A stretch of DNA of 64,000 nt from Sagittula salina (GTDB taxonomy: Bacteria; Pseudomonadota; Alphaproteobacteria; Rhodobacterales; Rhodobacteraceae). Under the pieces are notes generated by a model. The model made no database searches and was not told the origin of the DNA. It saw nothing but the letters and a program-made list of their open reading frames with translations. Shown here piece after piece: positions 52,206 through 60,716 of this stretch; positions within the stretch are counted from its first letter, which is position 1; the number at the start of each line of letters is the position of its first letter. The stretch is taken from positions 32,358 through 96,357 of the forward strand of contig NZ_JAGISH010000012.1 in assembly GCF_017813235.1 (NCBI RefSeq), in the 5' to 3' direction. A program made the position numbers and the translations under genes.

Positions 52206-52550
52206 CTATACCCGTGGCCGGGCCGCCCGTTCTATACGTGACAAGGTGGCGGGCAGGTCGGTTTCCACCTCCTCGCGGGACAGGCGCAGAACGCCAAAAC
52301 CCATGCCTGCCAGCGCGGCATCGCGATTCTCCAGAACGACCCGATGCTGCGCAAGCCCGGTGACTTCCACAACCAGCCGCGCCGCAGGGCACAGGAAATC
52401 CACCACATGCGACGCCACCGGCGCCTTGCGGCGGAATTTCAACCCGCCAAGCTTTCGGTTCCTCAAGGCTTGCCAAAGCACCTCTTCGGGCGCAGTCGCC
52501 CATTGTCGAAGGATGCGGGCTTTCCTTATCTGTGGTGACCTGTGAACCAT
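52206..52550 (-). CDS. DUF559 (Vsr-like nuclease fold) protein
   Basis: A 114-residue protein with the DUF559 outline: 'TAPEEVLWQALRNRKLGGLKFRR', given here only in part, then 'VVDFLCPAARLVVEVTG', a His, and 'GFGVLRLSREEV'. The family has a restriction-endonuclease-like fold. The usual 'E-x-D-G-x-x-H' reads 'EVTGLAQH', so the Asp is replaced by Thr and activity is doubtful. It is placed in the middle of the phn run between phnI and phnJ, next to a palindromic repeat. It looks like inserted cargo rather than a phosphonate gene. Confidence 0.75.
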   Translation of the reverse strand: MVHRSPQIRKARILRQWATAPEEVLWQALRNRKLGGLKFRRKAPVASHVVDFLCPAARLVVEVTGLAQHRVVLENRDAALAGMGFGVLRLSREEVETDLPATLSRIERAARPRV

Positions 52551-52615
52551 GGCGGCGAGAGTGGCGCGCCATGGTGAACAAATCCGTAACGTCTGCGCAT
52601 GACGCCCGCGTGATT

Positions 52616-52755
52616 CCCCTCACCCCCAACCCCCTCTCCCCTTGGGGAGAGGGGGCATCCCACCCACGACACAGGACAGCGTTTACCGCAAGCGGAGCAC
52701 TTCGACGGGCGCGGGGCTCCCCTCTCCCTTGGGGGAGAGGGGTTGGGGGTGAGGG
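52616..52755. repeat. REP/MITE-like palindromic element
   Basis: The left arm (from 52616, CCCCTCACCCCCAACCCCCT) and right arm (ending at 52755, AGGGGTTGGGGGTGAGGG) are inverted copies of about 25 bases. Each arm also contains a smaller palindrome (CTCCCCTTGGGGAG and CTCCCTTGGGGGAG). The inner part of about 75 bases has no gene. Such CCCTCACCCCCAACCCC elements are common dispersed repeats in proteobacteria. It fills most of the phnI-DUF559 gap. Confidence 0.8.
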
Positions 52756-52766
52756 CGGACGTCGGG

Positions 52767-53960
52767 TCATGGCGCAGGCTCCGTCGCCTGGGTCGCCGCT
52801 GCTTCGCGGCGCAACTTGCGGACCAGTTCCAGTTCTGACTGGAAATCGACGTAATGCGGTAGCTTGATGTGTTCGAGGAACCCTGTCGCCTGAATATTGT
52901 CGCCGTGGTAGAGAACGAACTCCGCGTCCTGAGCCGGGGCGCCGCTGTCCTCTTCGCCCAGTTCCTGCCAGCGCAGCGCGCGATCAACCAGCGCCATGGC
53001 AATGGCCTTGCGCTCGGTCTGCCCAAACACCAGACCGTAACCGCGGGTGAACTGTGGCGGCTCGTACCTGGAGCCCTTGAACTGGTTCACGGTCTCGCAT
53101 TCGGTGACCTCGATCTCTCCGATCTCGACGGCGAAGCCCAGTTCGGGGATCTCCATCTCGACCGGCACGGTGCCGATCCTGAGTTCGCCGACAAAGGCGT
53201 GGTTGCGGGCGTAGCCGCGCTGGGTGGAGTAGGCCATGCCGAGGGCAAAGCCTTCGTCGGCGCGGGCCAGCGCCTGCAGACGCAGCGCGCGGGATGCGGG
53301 CAGTTCCAGCGGTTCGCGGGTCAGGTCCGGCGGGGTTGTGTCATCCTGCGCGGCCTCCTCGATCAGCCCTTCGCGGTTGAGGAAGGCCGTCACATGCGGC
53401 ACGGAATGGGATACCGGGATGTCGGCCGGAGCCGCCATTGCGTCTTTGACCTTGTCCTGTAGGGGGTCGTGATCGGGACTGGTGGCGGGACTGGGGGCGG
53501 GACTGGGGGCGGGACAGTGATCGGGCGCATCGGCAGCGATGGATGGTTCCCCCTCGGCGGCCAATGCGAAATCCAGCAGCCGGTGCGTGTAATCGAAGGT
53601 CGGCCCGAGGATCTGTCCGCCGGGCAGGTCCTTGAAGGTGGCCGAGACACGCCGGTCGCAGGTCATCACGCCGGTATCGATGGGTTTCGATCCGCCAAAG
53701 CGGGGCAGGGTGGTGCGGTAGGCCCTGATGAGGAAGACCGCCTCGATCAGGTCGCCGCGCGCCTGTTTGATCGCCAGCGCGGCGAGGTCGGGATCGTGCA
53801 GGGAGCCTTCGGCCATGACCCGGTTGACTGCAAGCGACAGCTGTTCCCGGATCTGCGCGATCGAGAGTTCGGCCACGGCGGGATTGCCCCGGCGTTCCTC
53901 AGCCAGCCATGCGTGGGCGTTGTCGATGGCGCGTTCGCCACCCTTGACGGCAACATACAT
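52767..53960 (-). CDS. phnI: C-P lyase core subunit PhnI
   Basis: A 397-residue subunit that, with PhnG, H and L, joins phosphonate to ribose triphosphate from ATP. The start ATG at 53960 overlaps the phnH stop (TGATG) and gives 'MYVAVKGGERAIDNAHAWL'. 'DTGVMTCDRRVSATFKDLPG' and 'ELGFAVEIGEIEVTECETVN' are PhnI landmarks. An insertion of Pro/Ser/Ala repeats near residue 150 ('APSPAPSPATSP') comes from a 12-base tandem triplication and probably forms a flexible loop. Confidence 0.95.
   Translation of the reverse strand: MYVAVKGGERAIDNAHAWLAEERRGNPAVAELSIAQIREQLSLAVNRVMAEGSLHDPDLAALAIKQARGDLIEAVFLIRAYRTTLPRFGGSKPIDTGVMTCDRRVSATFKDLPGGQILGPTFDYTHRLLDFALAAEGEPSIAADAPDHCPAPSPAPSPATSPDHDPLQDKVKDAMAAPADIPVSHSVPHVTAFLNREGLIEEAAQDDTTPPDLTREPLELPASRALRLQALARADEGFALGMAYSTQRGYARNHAFVGELRIGTVPVEMEIPELGFAVEIGEIEVTECETVNQFKGSRYEPPQFTRGYGLVFGQTERKAIAMALVDRALRWQELGEEDSGAPAQDAEFVLYHGDNIQATGFLEHIKLPHYVDFQSELELVRKLRREAAATQATEPAP
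53475..53510 (-). repeat. 12-base tandem triplication in phnI
   Basis: Three copies of GGGACTGGGGGC on the plus strand (the first has one change) encode the Ala-Pro-Ser-Pro-type loop of PhnI. Confidence 0.93.
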
Positions 53961-54526
53961 CAGGCGACCTCGGTGCTGCGTGGCAGGGCCGCGACACGGT
54001 CCCCGCAGGTGAATATGAAATCCAGACCCAGCGGAAACCGCGCGTGGTTGATGGCAATGGCGTCGACTCCGGGCAGGGACAGCGCGGCGCTGTCGCGGAT
54101 GCCGGGGCCGGTGAGGATCGCGCCCTCGGTGTCCAGCCGCGCCCGTTCGACGATCAGCGTGGCGGAGCGGTCGGGGTATTCGGGCGTGCCCGGCGGAAAG
54201 CGGTGCAGCGGCTGGAGCGCCGCCCAGTCCCCAAGGGCAAAGGCGCAGCACTCCGGCCCGGTCAGTGGCGCGCCGGTGTGGAAGGCGATCCAGGCCCGGA
54301 CCTCTGGCGTGTCGCAGTCCCCGGCGAGGTAAAGACCGGTATCCGCGTCGCACAGCGTCAGCAACACGGCGCCCGCGGCGGGCGACAGCGGCGCCGGCGG
54401 CCGCGCGCCTGCCAGCGCGTGGATCGTACCGGGCATGGCCATGGCCTGCATCACCGCGCGGAAGGCCTGTGCCGACTGGGTGGCGGGTGTGGCAAAGCCG
54501 CCTTCGAGGGGTTGCGCCTGCATCAA
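53960..54526 (-). CDS. phnH: C-P lyase core subunit PhnH
   Basis: A 188-residue core-complex subunit. 'GGFATPATQSAQAFRAVMQAM', given in part, with 'PGTIHAL', 'LTLCDADTGLYLAGD' and 'PLGLDFIFTCGDRVAALPRS' are typical of PhnH. It overlaps phnG by four bases and phnI by one. It is full length with no oddities. Confidence 0.94.
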   Translation of the reverse strand: MMQAQPLEGGFATPATQSAQAFRAVMQAMAMPGTIHALAGARPPAPLSPAAGAVLLTLCDADTGLYLAGDCDTPEVRAWIAFHTGAPLTGPECCAFALGDWAALQPLHRFPPGTPEYPDRSATLIVERARLDTEGAILTGPGIRDSAALSLPGVDAIAINHARFPLGLDFIFTCGDRVAALPRSTEVA

Positions 54527-54969
54527 TCCTCTCCCCGGACCATGGTGAAGAATTCAACCTTCGTGGCGGCGGCCTTTGTGGCGCGCGTGGCGCGGCGGGC
54601 GCTGGCCTCGCGCGTCAGCGGGTCCAGCACGCGGACGCGGGTAGTGTCGGCCGCCGCCGTCTGCATCAGCGCATCCACCAGCGCCGCGCATTCCGCATGT
54701 GCCTTGTCGCGGCCCTGCACGTAGGCGTGCCCCACGGTGCCACAGGCCAGCCGCAGCGCACAACGGGTGACGGTGATCTCGCCGAGATTGAACGGCGTCC
54801 CGGTGCCCCCGGCGCGACCCCGAACCATGGTGCTGCCGATTTCTGGCGGACGCAGCCAGTCAAAGTCCGGGCGGTCCGCCAGAAGCTCCGCGACGCGTCC
54901 CCCCGATGCCCGGGCCAGCAGGCTCATCCAGGCCCGGCGATCCGCGTTTGGGTCGATTTCGTCTTTCAT
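54523..54969 (-). CDS. phnG: C-P lyase core subunit PhnG
   Basis: A 148-residue protein and the first gene of the catabolic run. 'RRAWMSLLARASGGRVAEL', 'GSTMVRGRAGGTGTPFNLGE', 'VTRCALRL' and 'GHAYVQGRDKAHAE' are PhnG landmarks. The start faces phnF across 82 bases that hold an inverted repeat likely bound by PhnF. Confidence 0.94.
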   Translation of the reverse strand: MKDEIDPNADRRAWMSLLARASGGRVAELLADRPDFDWLRPPEIGSTMVRGRAGGTGTPFNLGEITVTRCALRLACGTVGHAYVQGRDKAHAECAALVDALMQTAAADTTRVRVLDPLTREASARRATRATKAAATKVEFFTMVRGED

Positions 54970-54985
54970 CCCGACAACCTTCGCC

Positions 54986-55002
54986 TATAGTAGACAACTA
55001 TA
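54986..55002. promoter_or_regulatory. Candidate PhnF operator
   Basis: TATAGT-AGACA-ACTATA is a perfect 6-bp inverted repeat with a 5-base spacer, centred in the phnG-phnF gap. On the minus strand the same area reads TTGTATAGTTGTCTA, resembling sites of HutC/PhnF-type GntR regulators. It would control both divergent transcripts. Confidence 0.6.
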
Positions 55003-55051
55003 CAAATGATGACACATCCGCCGCGCGGCAGCCACAGGAGAAGTGTGAAGA

Positions 55052-55759
55052 TTGCGTAAAACACCGCTTTGGACCGCCATCGCCCGCGCCCTGCGCGAGG
55101 AAATCGCCGAAGGTCGCTATGCCCCCGGCGACAAGCTGCCCACGGAAGCACAGCTGTCCGAACGCCACGGGGTGAACCGCCACACCGTGCGTCACGCCAT
55201 CGCCGCGCTGGTGGACGAAGGCGTGGTGCGCACGCGGCGCGGGGCCGGGGCCTTTGTCACCGCCCGGCCTGCGGAGTATCCGCTGGGCCGCCGGGTGCGC
55301 TTTACCGAGAACCTGCGCCGGGCCGGTCGCCTGCCCGGGCGCGAGGTGCTGTCGCTGGAACGGCGCGCCGCGACATCGGCCGAAGCGGGGCTTCTGGCGG
55401 TGGCGCCCGGGGCGACGATCCTCGCCAGCCACGGGCGCAGCCTTGCCGACGGTCGGCCCATGAGCCTGTCGGAATCGATCTACCCGCTGCAGCGCCTGCC
55501 CGGTCTGGCGGAGGCGCTGGCCGAGGGGCAGGGAGTCACCCACGCCCTGCGCGCCGTGGGCGTGGCGGATTACACCCGCGCCTCCACCCGCGTGTCCGCC
55601 GTGCTGGCGACGGCGACGCAGGCGCTGATGCTGGAGGTCGCGGAGGGCGCGCCGCTTCTGAAGACCACCAGCCTGAACGTCGATCCCGATGGCGTGCCGG
55701 TGGAATTCGGCCGGACGTGGTTCGCGGGGGACCGCATCACGCTGACGCTGGAGGATTGA
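55052..55759 (+). CDS. phnF: GntR/HutC-family phosphonate regulator
   Basis: A 235-residue repressor-type regulator. The start is probably TTG at 55052 with AGGAG at 55036-55040, 11 bases upstream; no ATG or GTG fits ('RKTPLWTAIARALREEIAEG' begins the domain). Residues 5-70 are a winged helix-turn-helix ('LSERHGVNRHTVRHAI'); residues about 90-230 are a UTRA ligand domain. It is divergent from phnG across the candidate operator and convergent with the acetyltransferase gene 23 bases away. It likely senses a phosphonate or phosphate-related metabolite. Confidence 0.9.
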   Translation: MRKTPLWTAIARALREEIAEGRYAPGDKLPTEAQLSERHGVNRHTVRHAIAALVDEGVVRTRRGAGAFVTARPAEYPLGRRVRFTENLRRAGRLPGREVLSLERRAATSAEAGLLAVAPGATILASHGRSLADGRPMSLSESIYPLQRLPGLAEALAEGQGVTHALRAVGVADYTRASTRVSAVLATATQALMLEVAEGAPLLKTTSLNVDPDGVPVEFGRTWFAGDRITLTLED

Positions 55760-55782
55760 GATCTGCGCCGCGTCGCGGGGCC

Positions 55783-56397
55783 TCAGGCTTCGTATTTTTC
55801 GAGGAAAGCCTCGGCGGACAGGTTGCGGAAATCCTGCAGCCTCTGGCGCAGCAGGGCGTGCGGCCAGTTCCACCATCCAAGCGCGATCAGCCGGTCGGCC
55901 AGTGCCTCGGGCTGACGGCGGCGCAAGGGGCGGGCCGGGGTGCCCGCGACGATGGTGTAGGGCGCCACGTCCCGTGTCACCACGGCGCCCGCGGCCACGA
56001 CCGCGCCATGGCCCAGTGTCACCTCCGGCTTTACCAGCGCGTGCGCGCCGATCCATGTGTCGTTGCCGATCACGGCGCGGCGCGCGCGGCGGTGGGCAAA
56101 GAAGGCCGCATCGCGGTCCGCGTCGTCCCAGTAATCGTCCGAGCGATACAGGAAATGGTGGCAGGCGGCGGTGTCCAGCGGGTGATCCGTCGCCCCGATC
56201 CGCGAGAAGGCGGCGATATTGGCAAACTTGCCGACGGTGGCATTGGCGATGTCGGCGTAGCGGTCGCAATAGGCATAGTCCCCGAAGGTGGCATGCGCCA
56301 CGCGGCTGCCGCGCCCGACCTCGCAGAAGGTGCCAAAGTTGGTGTCGGTGATCTCGCAATCGGGGTGGATGACGGGGTCAGGGCCAAGGCGGGGCAT
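55783..56397 (-). CDS. Phosphonate-cluster hexapeptide-repeat acetyltransferase
   Basis: A 204-residue left-handed beta-helix transferase of the type found in phn operons. The hexapeptide pattern shows in 'VGRGSRVAHATFGDYAYCDR', 'VIGNDTWIGAHALVKPEVTL' and 'VVAAGAVVTRDVAPYTIVAG'. The substrate is not established; acetylation of aminophosphonates or related intermediates is possible. Its start abuts the phnE2 stop (one-base overlap), making it the last gene of the importer operon. Confidence 0.88.
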   Translation of the reverse strand: MPRLGPDPVIHPDCEITDTNFGTFCEVGRGSRVAHATFGDYAYCDRYADIANATVGKFANIAAFSRIGATDHPLDTAACHHFLYRSDDYWDDADRDAAFFAHRRARRAVIGNDTWIGAHALVKPEVTLGHGAVVAAGAVVTRDVAPYTIVAGTPARPLRRRQPEALADRLIALGWWNWPHALLRQRLQDFRNLSAEAFLEKYEA

Positions 56398-57710
56398 CAG
56401 GTGCTCCGCCCGATCAGACGTGCCCGGAGGCGGCCCGAAACCCAGTCCATCACCATCACCAGCAGCACCACGAGCGTGATGTAATAGGCGACTTCTTCCC
56501 AGTTGGTCTGGGTCTGGATCGCCTGGGTCAGCAACAGCCCGATGCCGCCGCCGGTGATCGCGCCGATGATCGTGGCGCTGCGCGTGTTCGATTCCAGGAA
56601 ATACAGCACCTGGCTCAGCAGCACAGGCACCAGCTGCGGGATCACGCCAAAGCGGATGCGCTGCAGGGGTTTCGCGCCGGTGGCGGCGACGCCGTCAATC
56701 TGGCGGCTGTCGACGTTTTCCAGCGCTTCGGAGAAGATCTTGCCGAAGGTGCCGGTGTCGGTCAGCAGGATCGCCAGCGCGCCGGTCAGCGGGCCGGGTC
56801 CGAAGGCACGCGCCAGCACCACGGTCCAGATCAGCGCGTCCACCCCACGGACAAAGTCGAACAGCCGCCGCATGGCAAACCGCACCGCCATCAGCGGGGC
56901 AAAGCGTTTCGCGGCGAGGAACGACAGGGGCAGGGCGATCAGCGCCGCGCCAAAGGTCCCGAGGACGGCCATCAGCAGCGTTTCTCCGATGGCCCAGGCG
57001 ACGGCGGCGTGCTGCCACATGGGATTGTACCAGAAGTCATGCCAGGCCCCGCCGAGGTTGCCGCGCGCGGGGTCGATGCGGTCGCCCAGCAGGATATCGA
57101 GCAGGGACCGCCCGTGGTAGGGCGAGTCCAGGGTGAACCAGAAAAGCTCCCACCCGGCGAAGTAGCGAAAGACCTCGGTCTTTGTCCGGGTGATGGCGAT
57201 GCGGCCTGCGGGCAGGGTCAGCGCGACGCGGGTGTTCGATGCGCTGGCCCAGTCGGGCGCGGGTTGTGGCAGGTTGGTGACGATGCGGCGGCCGTCAAGA
57301 TGCGCTTCGAACAGGCCGAAACCGGGGATGTCGATCTCCGTGCGGTTGCCGGGCAGCAGGCGGACGGCTGTGTCCCGGCCCAGATCCACCACGGTGGTTT
57401 CGCCCGGGGCGACCCAGTCGGGGTGCATGTCATCGGGGTATTGGCCCTTGCGCTCGCCCTCCACCGCGTAATCGATTCCGCCGGAGCGGTGGTCGCGGGT
57501 GACATGCACCTTGTAGGACCACGAATCCGAGGCCAGCGTCACCGCGTTGTCCCACCGTGCGCGCTGCGCCAGCCCGGCAAGGTCAAAGGCCACGGCGGTA
57601 TAGGCGAGGTAGGCCAGAACGAGGGCGGGCAGGGCGAAGGCCATCAGGCGCTTGCGGGCAAAGCGGCGGTCCGCCTGCGTCTGAAGCAGGGAAAGGTCGG
57701 TGGCGGTCAT
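56397..57710 (-). CDS. phnE: Phosphonate ABC transporter permease PhnE (second copy)
   Basis: A 437-residue inner-membrane permease. After a first span near residues 22-45 comes an insertion of about 180 residues, probably periplasmic ('DSWSYKVHVTRDHRSGGIDY'). The standard permease core then starts near 230. The EAA loop is 'GAKPLQRIRFGVIPQLVP'. It pairs with the shorter PhnE at 57782-58654 to form a heterodimeric channel. The normal PhnE length is about 260-290, so this one is enlarged. Confidence 0.92.
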   Translation of the reverse strand: MTATDLSLLQTQADRRFARKRLMAFALPALVLAYLAYTAVAFDLAGLAQRARWDNAVTLASDSWSYKVHVTRDHRSGGIDYAVEGERKGQYPDDMHPDWVAPGETTVVDLGRDTAVRLLPGNRTEIDIPGFGLFEAHLDGRRIVTNLPQPAPDWASASNTRVALTLPAGRIAITRTKTEVFRYFAGWELFWFTLDSPYHGRSLLDILLGDRIDPARGNLGGAWHDFWYNPMWQHAAVAWAIGETLLMAVLGTFGAALIALPLSFLAAKRFAPLMAVRFAMRRLFDFVRGVDALIWTVVLARAFGPGPLTGALAILLTDTGTFGKIFSEALENVDSRQIDGVAATGAKPLQRIRFGVIPQLVPVLLSQVLYFLESNTRSATIIGAITGGGIGLLLTQAIQTQTNWEEVAYYITLVVLLVMVMDWVSGRLRARLIGRST

Positions 57711-57781
57711 GGCGGGCCCCTTTGGTCATCTGGGTGGCTCTCATAGTCGGTCGGGTCGGCAGGTCTGGCCTCCGGTCGGGC

Positions 57782-58654
57782 TCAGTGTGTCTGGCCTTCG
57801 GTCAGGCTGTTGCGCAGGCGGCTGGACAGCTGGTCGAAGAAGACGATGGAGCCGAAGAGCAGGATGAAGATCGCCGCTGCCTCGTCAAAGCGGCCCGGCC
57901 CCCAGGCCATGGCGTTCCTGAGTTCGTAGCCAAGCCCCCCCGCGCCGACAAAGCCAAGGATGGCGGAGGCGCGGATGTTGATCTCGAACCGCAAAAGCCC
58001 GTAACTGAGGAAGTTCGGTGCGACCTGCGGCAGCACCCCCAGCCACATGCGCTGCCACCAGTTGGCGCCGGTGGAGGCGAGGCCCTCGACGGGTTTCTGG
58101 TCGGCGTTCTCGGCCACTTCGGAAAACAGTTTCCCCAGCGCCCCGGTGGTGTGGAAGGCAATGGCGATCATCGCCGGCACCGGACCGCCACCGAGGACAA
58201 AGATCAGCACCAGCGCGATGACGATCTCGGGCACGGCGCGCATCAGGTCCATCAGGCGGCGGAACAGCGGCACCATGCGCGGCCAGCGCGCCAGCCCGCG
58301 TGTGGACAGCAGCGCCAGAACGATCGCGGTCATGGCCCCCAGCAGCGTGGAAACGGCGGCGATGTTCAGCGTCTCCACCAGCGCGGGGAAGAATTTCGCG
58401 ATCAGCGCGGGCAGGTCGGCGCGCTTTTCCCAGGCCTCCGAGAGGACGACAGCCGGGTAGTCACCCACATGCGACAGCCCGTCCCAGAACCCGCCCGCGT
58501 TGCGGTCGTCCGCCACGACAAAGCCGGAGATCATCAGCAAGGCAAAGACCAGCAGCGTCAGCCCGCCATAAAGCCGCCTGCGCGCCACCTGCGCGAGGTA
58601 GGCGTGCTGGATCCGGTCAACGCCTTGCGTACCGGGATGGGATGCGTCGGCCAT
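57782..58654 (-). CDS. phnE: Phosphonate ABC transporter permease PhnE (first copy)
   Basis: A 290-residue permease of usual length. About six spans are visible and the EAA loop is 'GANWWQRMWLGVLPQVAPN', followed by 'NIRASAILGFVGAGGLG', the typical PhnE ending. It lies 132 bases after phnD and 71 before the second permease. Confidence 0.93.
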   Translation of the reverse strand: MADASHPGTQGVDRIQHAYLAQVARRRLYGGLTLLVFALLMISGFVVADDRNAGGFWDGLSHVGDYPAVVLSEAWEKRADLPALIAKFFPALVETLNIAAVSTLLGAMTAIVLALLSTRGLARWPRMVPLFRRLMDLMRAVPEIVIALVLIFVLGGGPVPAMIAIAFHTTGALGKLFSEVAENADQKPVEGLASTGANWWQRMWLGVLPQVAPNFLSYGLLRFEINIRASAILGFVGAGGLGYELRNAMAWGPGRFDEAAAIFILLFGSIVFFDQLSSRLRNSLTEGQTH

Positions 58655-58745
58655 GGGAAACCTCGGGGCAAGGGGGGACCGCGGTCCGGCGCACTGACGG
58701 GCCGGGGAGGAGGTCGGCCGGGGGCCAGACCGCGGAAGGGAGGGA

Positions 58746-58769
58746 GCCCGGCACGATCCCGCGCCGGGC
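58746..58769 (-). other. Intercistronic hairpin after phnD
   Basis: GCCCGGC (58746-58752) pairs with GCCGGGC (58763-58769) 18 bases after the phnD stop, inside the 132-base gap before phnE. Such stems often stabilise the binding-protein message over the permease message. Confidence 0.5.
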
Positions 58770-58786
58770 CCCTGATGACAGGCGGA

Positions 58787-59704
58787 TCAGCCGCCGATCT
58801 TGGCTTTGCGGGCCTCGATCACAGACTCGTAGGTGTCGTGGGTCACCGGCTGGAAGCCCAGCGTTTCGCCCGACGCCACGCCATAGGCGCAATCCTGATC
58901 GCGCTCGTACAGGGTGTCGACCAACTCGGTCATCTTGGCCTTCACGTCCGCCGGCAGCGCCTTGCGCAGGACGACGGGGCCCTCGGGGATCACCTTGGAC
59001 TGCCAGATCTGCACCATCTCGTTCATGTCGACGAGACCCGCGTCAACCGCCTTGCGCAGCGCGCCGGAGTTGTAGCCGTCTTCCCACGCGCCCTGCGCGT
59101 CGGCCCAGGTCACGCCGGCGTCGATGTCGCCGTTGTAGACCGCGACGATGGTCTGTTCGTGGCCGCCGGTGAACTTCACTTCGCCAAAGTAGTCGCCGGA
59201 TTCCATCGACGCGCCGGTCACCTGCGGGATTTCGATCGAGGGGATCAGGTAACCGGAGGTGGAGTTCGGATCACCAAAGCCGAAAACCTTGCCCTTGACG
59301 TCCTGCAGCGCGGTGATGCCGCTGTCCTTGCGGGCGACACCGATGGAGTGGTAGCCGATGGAGCCGTCCATGTTGACCTTGACCAGCACCGGCTCGACCG
59401 CCTCGGGGTCCTGCAGGTAGGTGGCGGCATAGGAGGACGCGCCCAGCCATGCCATGTCCAGCGTGCCGCCCAGCAGGCCCTGGATGACGCCGTTGTAGTC
59501 GGCGGGGGCGAACAGCTTTACCGGGACGCCGATGGCTTCTTCGGTGTATTGCGCGAGGCAGGCGTAGTTGTTCATGCGGTCCTGGGCGTTCTCGCCGCCA
59601 AGGATGCCGATCCGGAAGGCTTCGATGTCCTGTGCCATGGCCGGGGCGGCGATGGCGGTGGTCAGCAGTGCGATTGCGATGGTCTTTTTCAACAGTCTCT
59701 CCAT
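58787..59704 (-). CDS. phnD: Phosphonate-binding periplasmic protein
   Basis: A 305-residue solute-binding protein. A Sec signal peptide (MERLLKKTIAIALLTTAIAA, then PAMAQ) precedes the mature protein. Binding-fold landmarks are 'FRIGILGGENAQDR', 'LLGGTLDMAWLGASSYA', 'FGFGDPNSTSGYLIPSIE' and 'DIDAGVTWADAQGAW'. The start is the ATG at 59702-59704; longer frames upstream are shadows. It delivers phosphonates to the two PhnE permeases. Confidence 0.94.
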   Translation of the reverse strand: MERLLKKTIAIALLTTAIAAPAMAQDIEAFRIGILGGENAQDRMNNYACLAQYTEEAIGVPVKLFAPADYNGVIQGLLGGTLDMAWLGASSYAATYLQDPEAVEPVLVKVNMDGSIGYHSIGVARKDSGITALQDVKGKVFGFGDPNSTSGYLIPSIEIPQVTGASMESGDYFGEVKFTGGHEQTIVAVYNGDIDAGVTWADAQGAWEDGYNSGALRKAVDAGLVDMNEMVQIWQSKVIPEGPVVLRKALPADVKAKMTELVDTLYERDQDCAYGVASGETLGFQPVTHDTYESVIEARKAKIGG

Positions 59705-59714
59705 TGATGAAATC

Positions 59715-59735
59715 CCCCGCCCGGGCCGGGCGGGG
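59715..59735 (-). other. Hairpin before phnD that covers its ribosome-binding site
   Basis: CCCCGCCCG (59715-59723) pairs perfectly with CGGGCGGGG (59727-59735) across a 3-base loop. In the minus-strand mRNA, the GGGGGA just upstream of the phnD ATG falls largely inside this stem. Confidence 0.5.
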
Positions 59736-59745
59736 CGGGGTAAAG

Positions 59746-60567
59746 TCAGACGAGCGCGTCGGAGACGCGGACGGCCTCCATCTCGCGGTCGAGGGTTTCG
59801 ATCTCGGTCGAGGTGGCGGCCTCGGAAAAATCCGCGCCCGCGCCGTAGATTTCGCGGGCGATTCCGGTGGTCAGCTGCGCGGGCGTGCCGTCGAACACGA
59901 TGCGCCCGTCGCGCATGCCGATGACCCTGTCGCAGTAGCGCCGCGCGGTATCCAGCGTGTGCAGATTGGCGATGACCATGCGGCCGTCTTCCTCGTGGAT
60001 GCGGCGCAGGGCCTGCATCACCACCTGCGCGTTCATCGGATCGAGCGAAGCGATGGGTTCGTCGGCCAGGATGATTTCCGGGTCCTGCATCAGGGCGCGG
60101 GCGATGGCGACGCGCTGCTGCTGGCCGCCGGACAGCGCTTCTGTCCGCTTTGGTGCCTGTTCCGCTATTCCGAGCCGGTCGAGGATCTCGATCGCGCGGT
60201 GGATGTCGGACTGCGGATAGAGGTTGAACATGGTCGCCAGCGTGGAGCGGCGGTTCAGCGTGCCGTGCAGCACGTTCGACACCACATCGAGACGCGGCAC
60301 GAGGTTGAACTGCTGGAAGATCATGGCACAGCGCGATTGCCATTCCCTGCGGGCCGCGCCGGTCAGGCGTGTGACATTCCGCCCGTTCACCGTAACCGAC
60401 CCGTCGGTGGCATCGGTCAGCCGGTTCAGCATCCGCAGGAGCGTCGACTTCCCCGCGCCGGAGCGGCCGATCACGCCGATCATCGTTGGCTGCGCCACCG
60501 TGAAGGTCGCGCGATCCACCGCGCGCTTGCTGCCGTACTGGCGTGTCAGGCTGTTGACCTCGAGCAT
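59746..60567 (-). CDS. phnC: Phosphonate ABC transporter ATP-binding protein
   Basis: A 273-residue ATPase. Walker [10 protein letters not shown], signature '[15 protein letters not shown]' and Walker B '[12 protein letters not shown]' are intact, and '[20 protein letters not shown]' is the PhnC Q-loop region. It is the first gene of the importer operon, followed by phnD 41 bases on. The upstream 149 bases carry a candidate Pho box. Confidence 0.94.
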   Translation of the reverse strand: MLEVNSLTRQYGSKRAVDRATFTVAQPTMIGVIGRSGAGKSTLLRMLNRLTDATDGSVTVNGRNVTRLTGAARREWQSRCAMIFQQFNLVPRLDVVSNVLHGTLNRRSTLATMFNLYPQSDIHRAIEILDRLGIAEQAPKRTEALSGGQQQRVAIARALMQDPEIILADEPIASLDPMNAQVVMQALRRIHEEDGRMVIANLHTLDTARRYCDRVIGMRDGRIVFDGTPAQLTTGIAREIYGAGADFSEAATSTEIETLDREMEAVRVSDALV

Positions 60568-60631
60568 CCCAATCCCCGTCTTGTTCCGGGCGGTTCCTAC
60601 GGGGCGGGAGAGTCAGTTTCCTGACGGTTCG

Positions 60632-60649
60632 GAATCAGCGGGATGACAG
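60632..60649 (-). promoter_or_regulatory. Candidate PhoB box upstream of phnC
   Basis: The minus strand reads CTGTCAT-CCCG-CTGATTC. The first half is a perfect Pho-box repeat; the second is weak. A further CCGTCAG lies 11 bases on (60621-60627). The distance to the phnC start is about 65 bases. This would fit phosphate-starvation control. Confidence 0.4.
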
Positions 60650-60716
60650 ATTGGTAAAGGAACCATGACACCGGCCGCGACACCGGACAACTTGCAACCT
60701 GCGGGTGCCTGTCCGG

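Noticed and set aside
52616..52755. Insertion sequence between phnI and DUF559
   Set aside because: There is no transposase and no target duplication that I can see; it fits a non-autonomous palindromic repeat better.
53961..54557. A 596-codon frame containing PhnI
   Set aside because: The first 199 codons are a shadow of phnH; the ATG at 53960 overlapping the phnH stop gives the family N-terminus.
55760..55782. Terminator between convergent phnF and the acetyltransferase gene
   Set aside because: The 23-base gap holds no stem followed by a T run on either strand.
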